From Bradyrhizobium barranii subsp. barranii (GTDB lineage: Bacteria; Pseudomonadota; Alphaproteobacteria; Rhizobiales; Xanthobacteraceae), in NCBI RefSeq assembly GCF_017565645.3, contig NZ_CP086136.1:992001-1056000 (forward strand): 64,000 bases of DNA, given 5' to 3'. Position numbers and translations under genes: made by a program. Numbering within the stretch: the first letter of the stretch is position 1; each line of letters begins with the position of its first letter. Positions 8,627 to 17,905 of this stretch are shown here, piece by piece. The notes below the pieces were generated by a model. It searched no databases. It saw only the letters and a list, made by a program, of their open reading frames with translations, and had not been told where the DNA came from.

Positions 8627-8854
8627 CTATGCCACGATCGTTTCGCTCCGGTGCAACACGCCCGCGTCTCGGCACCAGCGCTGCACCGCCTCCAGATCGC
8701 CAGCGTCCAAGATGGAGTTGCCTTCGATCAAAGCGAAGCGGCTGCCGTGCAGGCCCTGCCGCTCCCGTGGCGAGAGCGCGCAAATTTTGCTGCGGTAGTT
8801 CTGCGAGCGTTCGAAACGACGCTGGACGGCTTTGAGTGTGACTGTCGTGCTCAT
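8627..8854 (-). CDS. Small hypothetical protein
   Basis: The protein is 75 residues from ATG 8854, with GGAAGGA upstream on the minus strand. It is basic in the first half (LKAVQRRFERSQNYRSKICAL) and ends with DLEAVQRWCRDAGVLHRSETIVA. There is no recognised family. It lies between the recombinase and a long intergenic region, on the same strand as the recombinase. Confidence 0.45.
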   Translation of the reverse strand: MSTTVTLKAVQRRFERSQNYRSKICALSPRERQGLHGSRFALIEGNSILDAGDLEAVQRWCRDAGVLHRSETIVA

Positions 8855-9342
8855 GGCATGATCCTTCCATGGGCCGGGCCAGATACGGCACAGCCCTTGT
8901 GTTGATGATCGATGCGGCGCGTTGCGATGAGCACGGTCCCCGACGAAGCGGAGGCGCACAGGTCTCGTGACGAGACTTCGCGGCAACACATAGGCTCAGC
9001 ATCTTCCCTGCGCAAGGCCTTGCTCGCGTTGCGCATGCCACCGGGCTGCCAAGGTTTCCCAGCGCTCGCAAGCGCGGGAGGGTGAAGCCGCGAATTTTTG
9101 TGCCGCATGGCCCCGGCATTGGCTGAGCGGTTTTCCTTAGCCACCAACAAAAAGCGGACTTACGACCACCCCAGACCTTCGGGGATGTACCCCCACACGC
9201 GCGGGAGGTTCATGCATCCGCACCCCCACCCCCGAAATCATCGGGCGTCACCATTTCACGCGCAATATGAGCGCATTTTCCAAAAGGCGATTTACGCCGT
9301 CACCGTCCGCGTGCTCGGTCGCGCCAACGAACAAGAGAGACC
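8855..9342. other. Intergenic region upstream of the tape measure gene
   Basis: I see no gene. The region separates a minus-strand small gene from the plus-strand tape measure gene, so both promoters should be here. A C-rich run near 9220-9235 and no obvious sigma-70 boxes were noted. Confidence 0.4.
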
Positions 9343-12300
9343 ATGTCAGAGAACCTCCTACTCCACGTCCAATTGAGCGCGACCGACAGCATGAGCCCTG
9401 TGGTCGCTGGCCTCCAAAAAAACCTCCAGAAGCTTAAGGCGGTAATCAACTCCATCAACGGCATCTCCGCGCCTAAGCTGTTTCCAGACAGCCTATCGGC
9501 AGGCCTACAGAAGTTCACCGACGACGCTCGCAGGGCTGCGTCGGCCTATCGCACTGAATGGAAGTCGGCCTATGCAGACAGCCTGCGTGACGCGCGGGCG
9601 TTCCATCGTGAACTGGATCGCCTCGACCGGCAGACCTACAACCGCAGGCAGGCTGAGCAACGCGCCGTTGGTCGTGGTGCCAACTCCGGCGGCCGTGGCG
9701 CGCTCCCCCGTGGCATTTCGCCAACCACCGCGCTCATCTCAGGGGGCATCACCATCTCCGGCGTCGCATCCGCCTTTAAGAAACGAATGGAATCCGACGT
9801 GGCGGAGACGAAGGCACAAATTTTCGGTGGTCTGTCCGCAGCGGAAGTGAAGCGGCTTCGCGGTGACTGGTCAGATCAGGTTGCGATCAGGTTTGGCGAA
9901 TCCGCAGCGGCTGTTCTGGACAGCTACACCGAGGCGCTTAAGCAAGGCTTCGACGCCACCGCTGCAAAGAAGGTCACGGAAAACGCCTTGGAGGCGTCGT
10001 CGGCGCTGGAAATGAACATCGGCGAGCTGATGAAGTTGGCCGGCAAGACCGCAACCAGCCTCTATGGTAACGTCCGGAACGCCGATCCGGCCCGCGTCGC
10101 CCGGATGATGACCTCGGTGGCCGTCGCCGCCGCTGCGACCGCCGCAGACCCGAACGAGGTGGTAGAGGCGAACAAGCGTGCGCTGTCCGCCTTGAGCACC
10201 ACGAAGATGAAGGAAACCGACCTGTCCGCGTTCACGTCGGTCGGTATCTCGGCAGGCTTACAGCCGAACAAGGCCGGCACGTTCGTTGGCTTCCTGACCT
10301 CAGAATTTGCGAACGCCGGAAATGCTCGCGGCGCGCGCGCGAAGGATCTGGATCAGGCTGCACGTATGATCGGTTACGGCGGCCGGGCGCAGATGGCTCA
10401 GAGATTGGCATCGGCTCCAACCGAGTTCATGTTGGACATGTTTTCGAAGATGAGGAACATGTCTGAGCAGAGCCGGGCTAAATTCGCGAACCTTGCCGGC
10501 ATGCGGGAGTGGCGGGACGAACTGGTGCAGATGGCCAAGGCTGCCGACCAAATCCGGGAGACGTTGAAGGAAATCGACCAGAAGAGCGATGCGGTCTCCG
10601 CGTTCTCCCGTACCAAGCTTAACTCGCTTCAGAAGCGCTGGGACCGCATCAAGGCGATGTTTGGTCTCGCATGGGAGAAATTCGGGAGCGGCTTCGAGCA
10701 GAGCTTCATCGAGGTATCCGATTGGTTCGATCGACATACCGGCATCTTCACCTCCAGCAAGATCGCGGAGAAGTCCCGAGACCTTGTCGAGCGGCTGAAG
10801 AAGGCCTTTGGCGTCGCCAACATGGGCGACGCACTCGACAAGATCGCAGCGAAACTTTCGTCCATCGACGTGGACAAGATCATCGGCTTTGCGTCGGGCT
10901 TCGTGAACGGGCTCAAGTCAGTCTCTGACACCATCATCAGCATGCTGAAGGGCGTTGCCACCGCCATGGGAAAGGACGGCAACAGCGCTGAAGTCCTGGG
11001 TAAGCTGGTCGGCCAGATTGTTGCGCTCTCCATCGCGCTGGGAACGCTCGCCCCGCTCATGGCCGTGTTAGCTGGCGTTGCGAACATCATCAGCCGCATC
11101 GCGGGCCTGCTCGGTGGTCGGGCGTTGCTAGGTGCCGCCACCGGCAACCCTGTTGGCACCGCTGCCCTGCTCGCGTGGGCCCTCGCGGAGAACAACGATG
11201 CCGGCACATCGGATGCCTCAAAGAAACGGCCGGGAGAAACGACGAGCCAATGGCGAGAGCGTCAACGCCAGCACAAGAAAGAGCTGTACCAAAAGCAGAG
11301 TGGCGACGGCTTCAACCCCGCGGACGTTCACCCGATGAGCTTCATCGGGAACAAGCTCGACAACCTCGGCGGAAAGATCGAGCGAGCTTCGTTCATGGGC
11401 GCCACGGACTTCAGCTCCCGCAGCCGTGCCGGCGGACTCCAGTATGCCTATCAGGGCGCTGCGTCTTCTGGCGGTGGAGATGGAGGTATAGGGCGCCTGC
11501 TCAGCGGTGTCGGCACTCCCGACGCCCTGATCAAGGGCGCTACGCCGGGCGGCATGCTTCCCAACTTCGGTGTTGGGTCGGGCGGTATCATCCGGCGCGG
11601 CGGCAAGGTCGGAATGAGCTACAGCACTCCCAGCGTTGGGACCGAAATCCCCGCGGGTGGAGCTGCCGATATGAGTGTCGGCGCAGGTCTCGCAGGAAGC
11701 GACTTCCTCGCTGCCCGACGCGCTCGCTTCGGTGAAGAGTTGAAGAATGATCCGACCCTGAGAATGCACCTCGCAGCCATCCAAGCTACCGAAGGCATCA
11801 GCAAGGGGGGCACCATCGAGAGCCTCATGAACCGTGCTGACATGCAAGGCAAGACACTGCGTCAGATGCTCGGCTTCTCAGCCGATGGCGTTCGCAGCGT
11901 CAATCCGCGAACCGGCAAGTATAACAGCTTCTACGGGCCCATCCGTCGTGGTGAAATATACGGAGCGATCGAACGACTGAAGAGAAATCCGAAGCTGTTC
12001 GAAAATTACGACGCCTACACAAGGCGTGCTCTGGCTGGAAGCCATGTTATCGGCGGCTACACTGATCAAGGCTTGGCAACCGATCCCAACGGCTCGGCGC
12101 AAACCGGCATCAAGGGTTTTAAGATCAGCCCGAAGGACGGCAACGAGTTCACTGATTGGGTTGGTCCGGGATCGAGCTACGGCAAGGGTCGCCAAGGTGC
12201 GATCAACTACCGCAAATTCATCGAGCAGAACATCAATAACGTGCCGGCCCCCGCCGACGCGATCAAGAATGTTCCTGCTGCCCCGACGTCTGGCGTCCCG

Positions 12301-12456
12301 ATGAGGGGTGACTTTGGTGGTGCCGGCCGCGGCTCTGTCGCGATCCACATCAACGGCAACAGTCACGACCCGGAAGCCCTCGCAACGCTGGTGCAGCGCC
12401 GGGTTGACGAGTCGATGAACTGGCGTGTCCACGACTCAGAGAGCGAGTACACCTAA
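9343..12456 (+). CDS. Phage tail tape measure protein with C-terminal muramidase-like domain
   Basis: The protein has 1,037 residues. The first 560 residues are long amphipathic helices with conserved tape-measure phrases (SATDSMSPVVAGLQKNLQKL at the start; ISPTTALISGGITISGVAS; the region around SALEMNIGELMKLAGKTATS). A hydrophobic segment near residues 550-610 (LVGQIVALSIALGTLAPLMA and following) is the usual membrane-inserting part. Residues about 800-930 (MHLAAIQATEGISKGGTIES, then FYGPIRRGEIYGAIERL) resemble a glycan-cleaving, lambdoid-endolysin/muramidase-like segment. In phages this protein sets tail length and helps DNA entry. Here no other tail gene lies next to it: its neighbours are small hypothetical genes and an integrase. 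That isolation is odd. Confidence 0.78.
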   Translation: MSENLLLHVQLSATDSMSPVVAGLQKNLQKLKAVINSINGISAPKLFPDSLSAGLQKFTDDARRAASAYRTEWKSAYADSLRDARAFHRELDRLDRQTYNRRQAEQRAVGRGANSGGRGALPRGISPTTALISGGITISGVASAFKKRMESDVAETKAQIFGGLSAAEVKRLRGDWSDQVAIRFGESAAAVLDSYTEALKQGFDATAAKKVTENALEASSALEMNIGELMKLAGKTATSLYGNVRNADPARVARMMTSVAVAAAATAADPNEVVEANKRALSALSTTKMKETDLSAFTSVGISAGLQPNKAGTFVGFLTSEFANAGNARGARAKDLDQAARMIGYGGRAQMAQRLASAPTEFMLDMFSKMRNMSEQSRAKFANLAGMREWRDELVQMAKAADQIRETLKEIDQKSDAVSAFSRTKLNSLQKRWDRIKAMFGLAWEKFGSGFEQSFIEVSDWFDRHTGIFTSSKIAEKSRDLVERLKKAFGVANMGDALDKIAAKLSSIDVDKIIGFASGFVNGLKSVSDTIISMLKGVATAMGKDGNSAEVLGKLVGQIVALSIALGTLAPLMAVLAGVANIISRIAGLLGGRALLGAATGNPVGTAALLAWALAENNDAGTSDASKKRPGETTSQWRERQRQHKKELYQKQSGDGFNPADVHPMSFIGNKLDNLGGKIERASFMGATDFSSRSRAGGLQYAYQGAASSGGGDGGIGRLLSGVGTPDALIKGATPGGMLPNFGVGSGGIIRRGGKVGMSYSTPSVGTEIPAGGAADMSVGAGLAGSDFLAARRARFGEELKNDPTLRMHLAAIQATEGISKGGTIESLMNRADMQGKTLRQMLGFSADGVRSVNPRTGKYNSFYGPIRRGEIYGAIERLKRNPKLFENYDAYTRRALAGSHVIGGYTDQGLATDPNGSAQTGIKGFKISPKDGNEFTDWVGPGSSYGKGRQGAINYRKFIEQNINNVPAPADAIKNVPAAPTSGVPMRGDFGGAGRGSVAIHINGNSHDPEALATLVQRRVDESMNWRVHDSESEYT

Positions 12457-12605
12457 CGCACGGCCGGGAGGGAGAGTCATCATTGCGAGGCGGACGTACC
12501 CTCGCTTTGATGGCTCTCTCGTTTGCATTCGTGCGAATGCAACAGCCTTGAAGCAAATGGAGCCTCCTGCATAGTGCCTCCGGCCAACACACAGAGAGGA
12601 CTCAG

Positions 12606-12866
12606 GTGGACTATCGCAACTACAGCATCATCAAAGAAAGCAGCCGCTATGTCGCATTCGATCCGAATGAGCCGGAGATTTTCAGGATGCGCTCGGTGAG
12701 CCTGAAGCGGCTCCACAGAGGCATTGACGCAATGTGGCTGCCAACGGTCGGTAGTTCGGGCAGACTTATCGATGAGATGGCTGCTCCGAGATGGCGCCGC
12801 AAATGGTCGATGAATCCGGCTGGCGAAATCGATCTTGATGCAGAAAATGCGCGCGGTGCCTGCTGA
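12606..12866 (+). CDS. Small hypothetical protein after the tape measure gene
   Basis: The protein has 86 residues and starts at GTG 12606. It contains YSIIKESSRYVAFDPNEPEI and a basic, Trp-containing C-terminal half. No family recognised. A GC hairpin (CTCGGTCAAGCCGGCCGGGG, about 12881-12912) follows it. Being short and without homology I can name, it is only moderately supported. Confidence 0.4.
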   Translation: MDYRNYSIIKESSRYVAFDPNEPEIFRMRSVSLKRLHRGIDAMWLPTVGSSGRLIDEMAAPRWRRKWSMNPAGEIDLDAENARGAC

Positions 12867-12983
12867 CCTCGGCTCGTTCTTAGCTCGGTCAAGCCGGCCG
12901 GGGGGCGTTCTCATTTGGTTCGCGTGGACACTCCAAAAAGCGATACCTCATGATCACCCTCAATCTTGCGAGGAGAAAAATAT

Positions 12984-13292
12984 ATGACTGAGCTTGTCAC
13001 CACGCTGTCGACGTTCGTCGCGATGGCAAACGCAAACAAGACGCTGATGGACGGCACGACGAAACCCGTCCGCCAGATCATAGAGGACAACGACGTGGTT
13101 TTAGCCGTATGGCAGGACTTCGCTCAGCCTTTTGGAATCGGAACACTGACTATCAAAGGCGCCGCGGTCCTTCGCAATATCAGCGCCGATGGCGTCACGT
13201 CCTTTTGCCGGGCGAACGCGATCCCGTGCGATAGCTACGAACAGGCGGTGGCATTGTTGGAAGTGCTCGGTGAACCGGACACGCTGAACTAG
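12984..13292 (+). CDS. Small hypothetical protein upstream of integrase
   Basis: The protein has 102 residues from ATG 12984, with AGGAG 8 nt before. It contains FVAMANANKTLMDGTTKPVR and a compact C-terminal half (GVTSFCRANAIPCDSYEQAV). No family recognised. It ends against a strong terminator that it shares with the convergent integrase gene. Confidence 0.5.
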   Translation: MTELVTTLSTFVAMANANKTLMDGTTKPVRQIIEDNDVVLAVWQDFAQPFGIGTLTIKGAAVLRNISADGVTSFCRANAIPCDSYEQAVALLEVLGEPDTLN

Positions 13293-13315
13293 ATTTTGCC
13301 AACCGACCTTTATCA

Positions 13316-13349
13316 ACGCCCTCAGCCAATCCGGCCGGGGGCGTTTTTT
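13316..13349 (+). terminator. Terminator between the 12984 gene and integrase 1
   Basis: CGCCC...GGGGGCG hairpin followed by T6, just after the plus-strand gene. It overlaps the last codons of the convergent integrase. It belongs to the same recurrent hairpin style as those at 4569-4600 and 6588-6620. Confidence 0.65.
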
Positions 13350-14983
13350 GCAATCCGAGGAATAGCATTGATCACACGGGCCATGGCGATTACCGACACG
13401 TCGCCGTAGTCCTCGCCAGATGTTCGGGCTGCGTGGCCCTGAATGGCATCGACGACTCGCGGATCGAATCCGAGGTTGCGGCTAACTGACTTGAGGCGGT
13501 GCCGCCATGCGTGGTTAGGCTGGACTCGTTCGTCGGTTACGACTGCCCGAACAAAATCAAGAACACGTTTGTAGCTGCCTTTCGCGAACAGCGGGCCGTT
13601 GCCCGAGCCAGCGACGAAGCGCAACAGTCCGAGTTCGATCAGGTGTGGATGGACTGGGACCAGCCGGTAAGTCCCGGTCTTGATGCTGCCAGCAAGTGGA
13701 TTGAGATCAAAAACATGGTGGCCCGACTCGTCGCGAACATCCTCCTTGCGAAGCTGTAGCGCCTCCGCAATCCGGCAGCCCGTGTAGCAGGCGATCAGCG
13801 GTGCCCACCGCTTGGCGGCGGCGGTTCTCGGGTCCTCTTTCTGCTTCTGCACGTATGTACAGCAAGCGTCGAAGATTGCGCCGGCTTCCTGATCTGTGAA
13901 ACCCTTCGATCGAGTCCGGATTTTCTTTTCCGCCTTGACCTTGATTGCGTCGGCTGGATTGTTCGTCAGCTTCCGATTGTCTACTGCCCAACCAAGAACG
14001 GATTTGATCCCCGGCAGATCACCATCCTTCAAGGTCTTTGCGGTCACGACCTTCAGACGGGCATCCTTGAATGCAAGCATGTCCTGCTCGGTCACGCGGT
14101 TGGCATCGTCATGACCAAGATGCTTAACCAGTCGATCAACGGCCCCCTTATAAGTGTCATAGGTGGTCCGACTGCGGCCAGTTGCTTTGGCTTCAGCCCA
14201 CCACAGGTCGAGCAGGCCGGTGATCGTCTGCCGCGGCTTGATCGCTGCGACGCTTTCGATCGCTGGGAAGCGCTGCGCTTTCGGATCAGGACTGTAATCA
14301 CCCTCCGCATTGCGCCGTAACTGCCAGCCCGCATCAAGACTGGCCATGCCGACCAAGCGCAAGAATCGTTGCCGGTCATTCGGGTTTAGGTGGATGCGCT
14401 GACGGATCAGCACCCAATCCGCGAGAAGTCCGAACCGATCTTCAAGCGCGTCATACTGGTCGGCCGGGAAGGCGTTGACAGCCGCAGTCAGATCACCAGT
14501 CCCAAACAGTTCCGTCGCGGTGTTCACCTCGTTCGGCATCAAGGCCGCTGGCGGTGGGTTTTTGATGCGACCTTCAAGGGCTGCGCGACTGAGCGCTTTG
14601 TGATACATCCATGCGTCGGGTTCGCCGGGGTTGTCGCGGTGGATTTCCTGATACAGCCGATAGGTCTCGCCGCTCAGCGCGACCATGTCTTTGTGACTGA
14701 GACTGATCGGAGCCGCTTCGGTCAGATCAAACAACCGGCGAAGATGATCCAGAGCGTTGGCCTGTCGCGCCTCCGCAATATTCCTGTCGTCCGTCCCGAG
14801 ACTAAACGCTACGTCGCTTCCGATGGTCACCGTCCGGACGAACGGATAGTCGTCTGGTGTGCTGATGCTGAGCAACACGCGCTTGCCGCGTAGTCGATCG
14901 ACGATCTTGGTGGGAACACGAATGCGGAATTGGGGAACGGTCGAGCCGGCACGTTGGGACATCGAGAACTTCAGAGAAACCAT
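13322..14983 (-). CDS. Tyrosine integrase of element 1
   Basis: The protein has about 553 residues from ATG 14983; an in-frame GTG at 15010 would add 9. The C-terminal catalytic domain shows CYTGCRIAEALQL (first Arg), HAWRHRLKS (HxxR), IQGHAARTSGEDYGD (second His and nucleophilic Tyr). The long N-terminal half fits large phage/island integrases with a DUF6538-like start. The gene starts about 70 nt from the 45-bp tRNA-Thr-derived repeat at 15056. This supports the idea that it integrated element 1 at this tRNA gene. Confidence 0.88.
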   Translation of the reverse strand: MVSLKFSMSQRAGSTVPQFRIRVPTKIVDRLRGKRVLLSISTPDDYPFVRTVTIGSDVAFSLGTDDRNIAEARQANALDHLRRLFDLTEAAPISLSHKDMVALSGETYRLYQEIHRDNPGEPDAWMYHKALSRAALEGRIKNPPPAALMPNEVNTATELFGTGDLTAAVNAFPADQYDALEDRFGLLADWVLIRQRIHLNPNDRQRFLRLVGMASLDAGWQLRRNAEGDYSPDPKAQRFPAIESVAAIKPRQTITGLLDLWWAEAKATGRSRTTYDTYKGAVDRLVKHLGHDDANRVTEQDMLAFKDARLKVVTAKTLKDGDLPGIKSVLGWAVDNRKLTNNPADAIKVKAEKKIRTRSKGFTDQEAGAIFDACCTYVQKQKEDPRTAAAKRWAPLIACYTGCRIAEALQLRKEDVRDESGHHVFDLNPLAGSIKTGTYRLVPVHPHLIELGLLRFVAGSGNGPLFAKGSYKRVLDFVRAVVTDERVQPNHAWRHRLKSVSRNLGFDPRVVDAIQGHAARTSGEDYGDVSVIAMARVINAIPRIAKNAPGRIG

Positions 14984-15055
14984 GGTCTGTGTGGCACTTT
15001 CGTGTGGCACTCAGGACCGAAATTTCAAGAAAATCAATGCATCCAATAGGATGGC

Positions 15056-15100
15056 TGGTGCTGCCAGACAGGATTGAACTGTCGACCTCTCCATTACCAA
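15056..15100. repeat. Attachment-site copy: tRNA-Thr 3' fragment (left/internal)
   Basis: These 45 bp are identical to 33097-33141, the anticodon-loop-to-CCA part of tRNA-Thr(GGT). The sequence to the right (GGGCGTTGCCC) does not continue as tRNA, so this is the duplicated att fragment left by site-specific integration. It lies between two tyrosine integrase genes. It marks the left end of element 2 and probably the right end of element 1. Confidence 0.85.
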
Positions 15101-15133
15101 GGGCGTTGCCCGACATCAGTTTTAGCCTATTTT

Positions 15134-16168
15134 TCACGCCTTTTTCGCCTTCCGCTTTTTCGTCTCCCCGGATTTTCCCCCAGGGAGGTTGTCGATCGTG
15201 TGCTGAAGCTCTCCGACGTTTACGTGCGCATATCGCATCACCATGCGCTCGCTCTTCCATCCACCGAGCTTCATCAGCGCGCCGAGATCCCTGTTCTTGG
15301 CGTAGTGCCATGTGGCCCAGGTGTGACGGCAGTCGTGGGGATGGAAATCGACAATTCCAGCGCGACGGCAAGCCGCCCTGAAGGCTGTCTTGATGCGAGT
15401 CCCGGCCGACGTGTCCGCGTCGTTCCGAGGGCGGCTGTAGGCCAAGCCATCGGGCCGGCGGAAAACCTCTGCTGATCGGCCGCTGATGTTCGCTAGGGCG
15501 GCTATTGCCCTTCGGTGGAGCGGGACGCCGCGCGCCTCGCCGTTCTTGGTTTTCGGAAACTGGACATGGGCTCGCGACAACTCGACGTCACGCCAATCCA
15601 GCCACAAGGCCTCACCAGTGCGGGCGCCCGTGTAGAGCATGAAGATGACCAGCGGCCTGAGATGGTCGCTGCACGCAGCAATCAGGCGATCCGCTTCATC
15701 GATTGTGAGCCACCGAACCCGGCCCGCTGGAATATCCGGGCGATCGATAATCGGCAGTGTGCACCAACCGCGTTTCGCCGCATGATGCAAAATGGCCGAA
15801 GCGATCGCGTAGAACTGCCGGTTACGTGTTGAAGGCGAGGCCTCCGGATAGAGCTTCTTTGCCCCACGATCGAGCGCGTCCTGATCGATGCGAGCAAGCG
15901 GCGTCGTTCCGAAATGCGCGATCACCTTGGCAGTGAACCGCTTCGATCCGCCGTTCTCTAGATAGCTCAGCGCGGCCGCGGCGAACGTTGCGGTAGCGCG
16001 ACGACCGTAGACTGATTGGGCGAGTATTTCCGCCTCACGCTTGGCGCGGATCTCTTCGGCGACGGCTCGGTTGCCAGTGCCAGTGCTTTCTTCAACACGG
16101 ATTCCGCGGAGGGTGCCGCGGATGATCCAGTTGGGTGATTTTGGACGCCTCTTAAGTTCGAGGGGCAC
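15134..16168 (-). CDS. Tyrosine integrase of element 2
   Basis: The protein has 344 residues. Catalytic residues are visible: YTGARTGEAL (first Arg) near residue 190, HDCRHTWATWH (HxxR) near 285, and MVMRYAHV (Tyr) near 315. The N-terminus (PLELKRRPKSPNWIIRGTLR) is the usual short SAM-like arm binding domain of rhizobial integrases. Its 3' end lies 33 nt from the att repeat. It overlaps the upstream excisionase-like gene by 202 nt in another frame. Confidence 0.92.
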   Translation of the reverse strand: MPLELKRRPKSPNWIIRGTLRGIRVEESTGTGNRAVAEEIRAKREAEILAQSVYGRRATATFAAAALSYLENGGSKRFTAKVIAHFGTTPLARIDQDALDRGAKKLYPEASPSTRNRQFYAIASAILHHAAKRGWCTLPIIDRPDIPAGRVRWLTIDEADRLIAACSDHLRPLVIFMLYTGARTGEALWLDWRDVELSRAHVQFPKTKNGEARGVPLHRRAIAALANISGRSAEVFRRPDGLAYSRPRNDADTSAGTRIKTAFRAACRRAGIVDFHPHDCRHTWATWHYAKNRDLGALMKLGGWKSERMVMRYAHVNVGELQHTIDNLPGGKSGETKKRKAKKA

Positions 16169-16362
16169 GGTAGAGCCTCATAAAGCTGGTTGCAATCTTC
16201 GGGACTAAAAACGATGGCGCGGCCCATTTTTCGGCCGATGCCGTTCTTTCGCGCAGTCTGTAGGATGACCGCTTCACTGACGGGAAAAACACTACCAGCC
16301 AAATCGCGAGCCATCGCGAAACTCGGCCATGCTGTCTCGGTGCCGATTGATCGGTGCTTCAT
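15967..16362 (-). CDS. Excisionase-like small DNA-binding protein
   Basis: The protein has 131 residues. The N-terminal half contains VFPVSEAVILQTARKNGIGR followed by KMGRAIVFSPEDCNQLYEAL, which matches a winged-helix excisionase/AlpA-type fold. The C-terminal third is Ser/Pro/Ala-rich and lies entirely over the start of the integrase gene in another frame, so it may be dispensable. Position directly upstream of the integrase fits a directionality factor. Function is inferred. Confidence 0.6.
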   Translation of the reverse strand: MKHRSIGTETAWPSFAMARDLAGSVFPVSEAVILQTARKNGIGRKMGRAIVFSPEDCNQLYEALPCPSNLRGVQNHPTGSSAAPSAESVLKKALALATEPSPKRSAPSVRRKYSPNQSTVVALPQRSPRPR

Positions 16363-16371
16363 GTCGCGGCC

Positions 16372-16650
16372 TCACTGCACCGACGACTGCTGTCGCTCGG
16401 CGTATGCCCGCGCGACTTCGTCTTGGTACGATGTGATGGCCTCGCCAGCCTGGACGATCAGATCGTCGCCTGCGAGCAGGTCGATGATCTTCGCCCGCTC
16501 AGTTTCCAAAGTCCCAAGCCCGCTCGCGACCTTTTCGAGCAGTGAGACGGCTTCAGCAAGATCGGGGCGGCCGATCTCAAGGCAAAGGTCCATGATGCGA
16601 TCTGTCAGGATAGCGAGAACATCTCGTGTCGTGCCGCGACTCTCGTTCAT
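16372..16650 (-). CDS. Small hypothetical helical protein
   Basis: The protein has 92 residues, mostly acidic helices (LAILTDRIMDLCLEIGRPDL and later AGEAITSYQDEVARAYAERQ). Its start overlaps the stop of the next gene upstream (16647) by 4 nt, indicating coupling. No family recognised; it is part of the integrase-proximal operon. Confidence 0.5.
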   Translation of the reverse strand: MNESRGTTRDVLAILTDRIMDLCLEIGRPDLAEAVSLLEKVASGLGTLETERAKIIDLLAGDDLIVQAGEAITSYQDEVARAYAERQQSSVQ

Positions 16651-16877
16651 GCCGCATCTCCCATGCGTTCACGCACCATGCGCAGCGCCTCCGCACGCGG
16701 ATACACGATCTCGCCGCGCGGCCCGCGAACGAATTTGACCTGACCGGCTTTGCGCAGCTCGCGCAGGCCGTGCTGCGAAAAGACAAGCGGAAAATCTTCG
16801 AGAAGCTTCGCTTCGGGTACGGCGCTTTGAAGCTCGACGGCCAAGGCGTTGTATTCGGCGTCCATGGAGATCTCCAA
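16647..16877 (-). CDS. Small hypothetical protein with helix-turn-helix-like pattern
   Basis: The protein has 76 residues: LVFSQHGLRELRKAGQVKFV then RGEIVYPRAEALRMVRERMG. The middle looks like a short winged helix. It is coupled to the 16372 gene by a 4-nt overlap. It could be a small regulator of the integration operon; this is inference from pattern only. Confidence 0.45.
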   Translation of the reverse strand: MEISMDAEYNALAVELQSAVPEAKLLEDFPLVFSQHGLRELRKAGQVKFVRGPRGEIVYPRAEALRMVRERMGDAA

Positions 16878-16880
16878 CGC

Positions 16881-16909
16881 AAAAAGCCCGCGCGGAATCC
16901 GGGCGGGCT
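16881..16909 (-). terminator. Terminator for the minus-strand transcript from 17162
   Basis: On the minus strand, AGCCCGCCCGGATTCCGCG is followed by CGGGCTTTTT: an AGCCCG / CGGGCT stem with a T run. It lies downstream of the 17162-18333 gene pair and just upstream of the 16877 start. Confidence 0.6.
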
Positions 16910-17161
16910 GATGACAGACAGGGTGTGAATGGGGAAATGGCCGGAGCCAAAAAGAAGTTCGCCCGCCGCGGCGGCTGCCGGGCGGGCTTCAGCAGGACGA
17001 ACTTCCCACGGTCTGCACCTTGTCAAGTGATTGCCACTAAAGCAAGCCGTTCTTGATTGATCTTGAAAGGGTTTTAGGTTTTCCACAGGGATTGCCCGAT
17101 TCGTCAATTATTGGAGGGGAGCCCAAGGGCGAAGCGTGCGTCCCTGGGATCCCCCCTCTGT

Positions 17162-17905
17162 TTAGGCGAGACGAGCGACAGCCTCCGCGAGCGGCTTGCC
17201 CAAGATCATCGCACCATGGTGCCGGTTGCCGCTGTACTCCTCCGTCTCGACATAGGCGCAAAGCACACGCGCCAGCACCGCCACGCCAGCTGAGGTTTTC
17301 GGCTCGATTGCTGCAACCTCGCGAGCAAGGTCGTCGATTGCCTGAGAGGCGAAGAAAGCCGCCTCATATGCTTCCGGCAATCCCGATCGTTCTATGGCCG
17401 CAGCGCGATCGCTTTCATAGCGCTCCGCCAACGCGATCTTTCGCTTCACCGCCTTCCCGAACGAGGTGCGGCCGTCGCAATGGATAACCCCGTCCTTTAT
17501 GAGGTTCTTCAGTGAGGTCGAGTCGATGATCTTTTTCGGCCGCGCCGCTCTCGAATAACCGTCACTATCGACGACGAAACCTCCTGGTAACGGGCTGTCG
17601 TCGACGTCCCTCAGCTCGTAGGAGCATCCGGCCCAAAAGGTGGAAGAATAACAAACGATCTCCTCCGGCACGTCCGGCACGAGCGACCTCGCTAAGGCCT
17701 TGGCCTCCGCAAGTTTGGCTTGCGCCGCCGCGAAGGCATCGACCAGGCCACCCAGGCGCCGGCCGGCGTCGACCAGTAAGGGATCCTCCTCAGGAGCCGC
17801 CAGGGCGGCGGTGAGCATGACAGGGGTTGTGGCGCTGGCTCCTGCCAGCACCGCGGCTGCGCGCCCTAGGAAGCTACGGCGGCCGATTGCGATAGGGGTG
17901 CTCAT
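17162..17905 (-). CDS. Exported protein with twin-arginine-like signal, unknown function
   Basis: The protein has 247 residues from ATG 17905. The N-terminus GRRSFLGRAAAVLAGASATT with a following Ala-rich stretch ending LAAP looks like a Tat signal (RRSFLG). Even so, the rest looks helical and has no cofactor-binding motif I recognise. A Cys pair (EIVCYSSTFWAGCSYE) lies in the middle. It overlaps the upstream gene by 4 nt. It is unusual to find a Tat-type export signal in a phage-like element. Confidence 0.55.
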   Translation of the reverse strand: MSTPIAIGRRSFLGRAAAVLAGASATTPVMLTAALAAPEEDPLLVDAGRRLGGLVDAFAAAQAKLAEAKALARSLVPDVPEEIVCYSSTFWAGCSYELRDVDDSPLPGGFVVDSDGYSRAARPKKIIDSTSLKNLIKDGVIHCDGRTSFGKAVKRKIALAERYESDRAAAIERSGLPEAYEAAFFASQAIDDLAREVAAIEPKTSAGVAVLARVLCAYVETEEYSGNRHHGAMILGKPLAEAVARLA

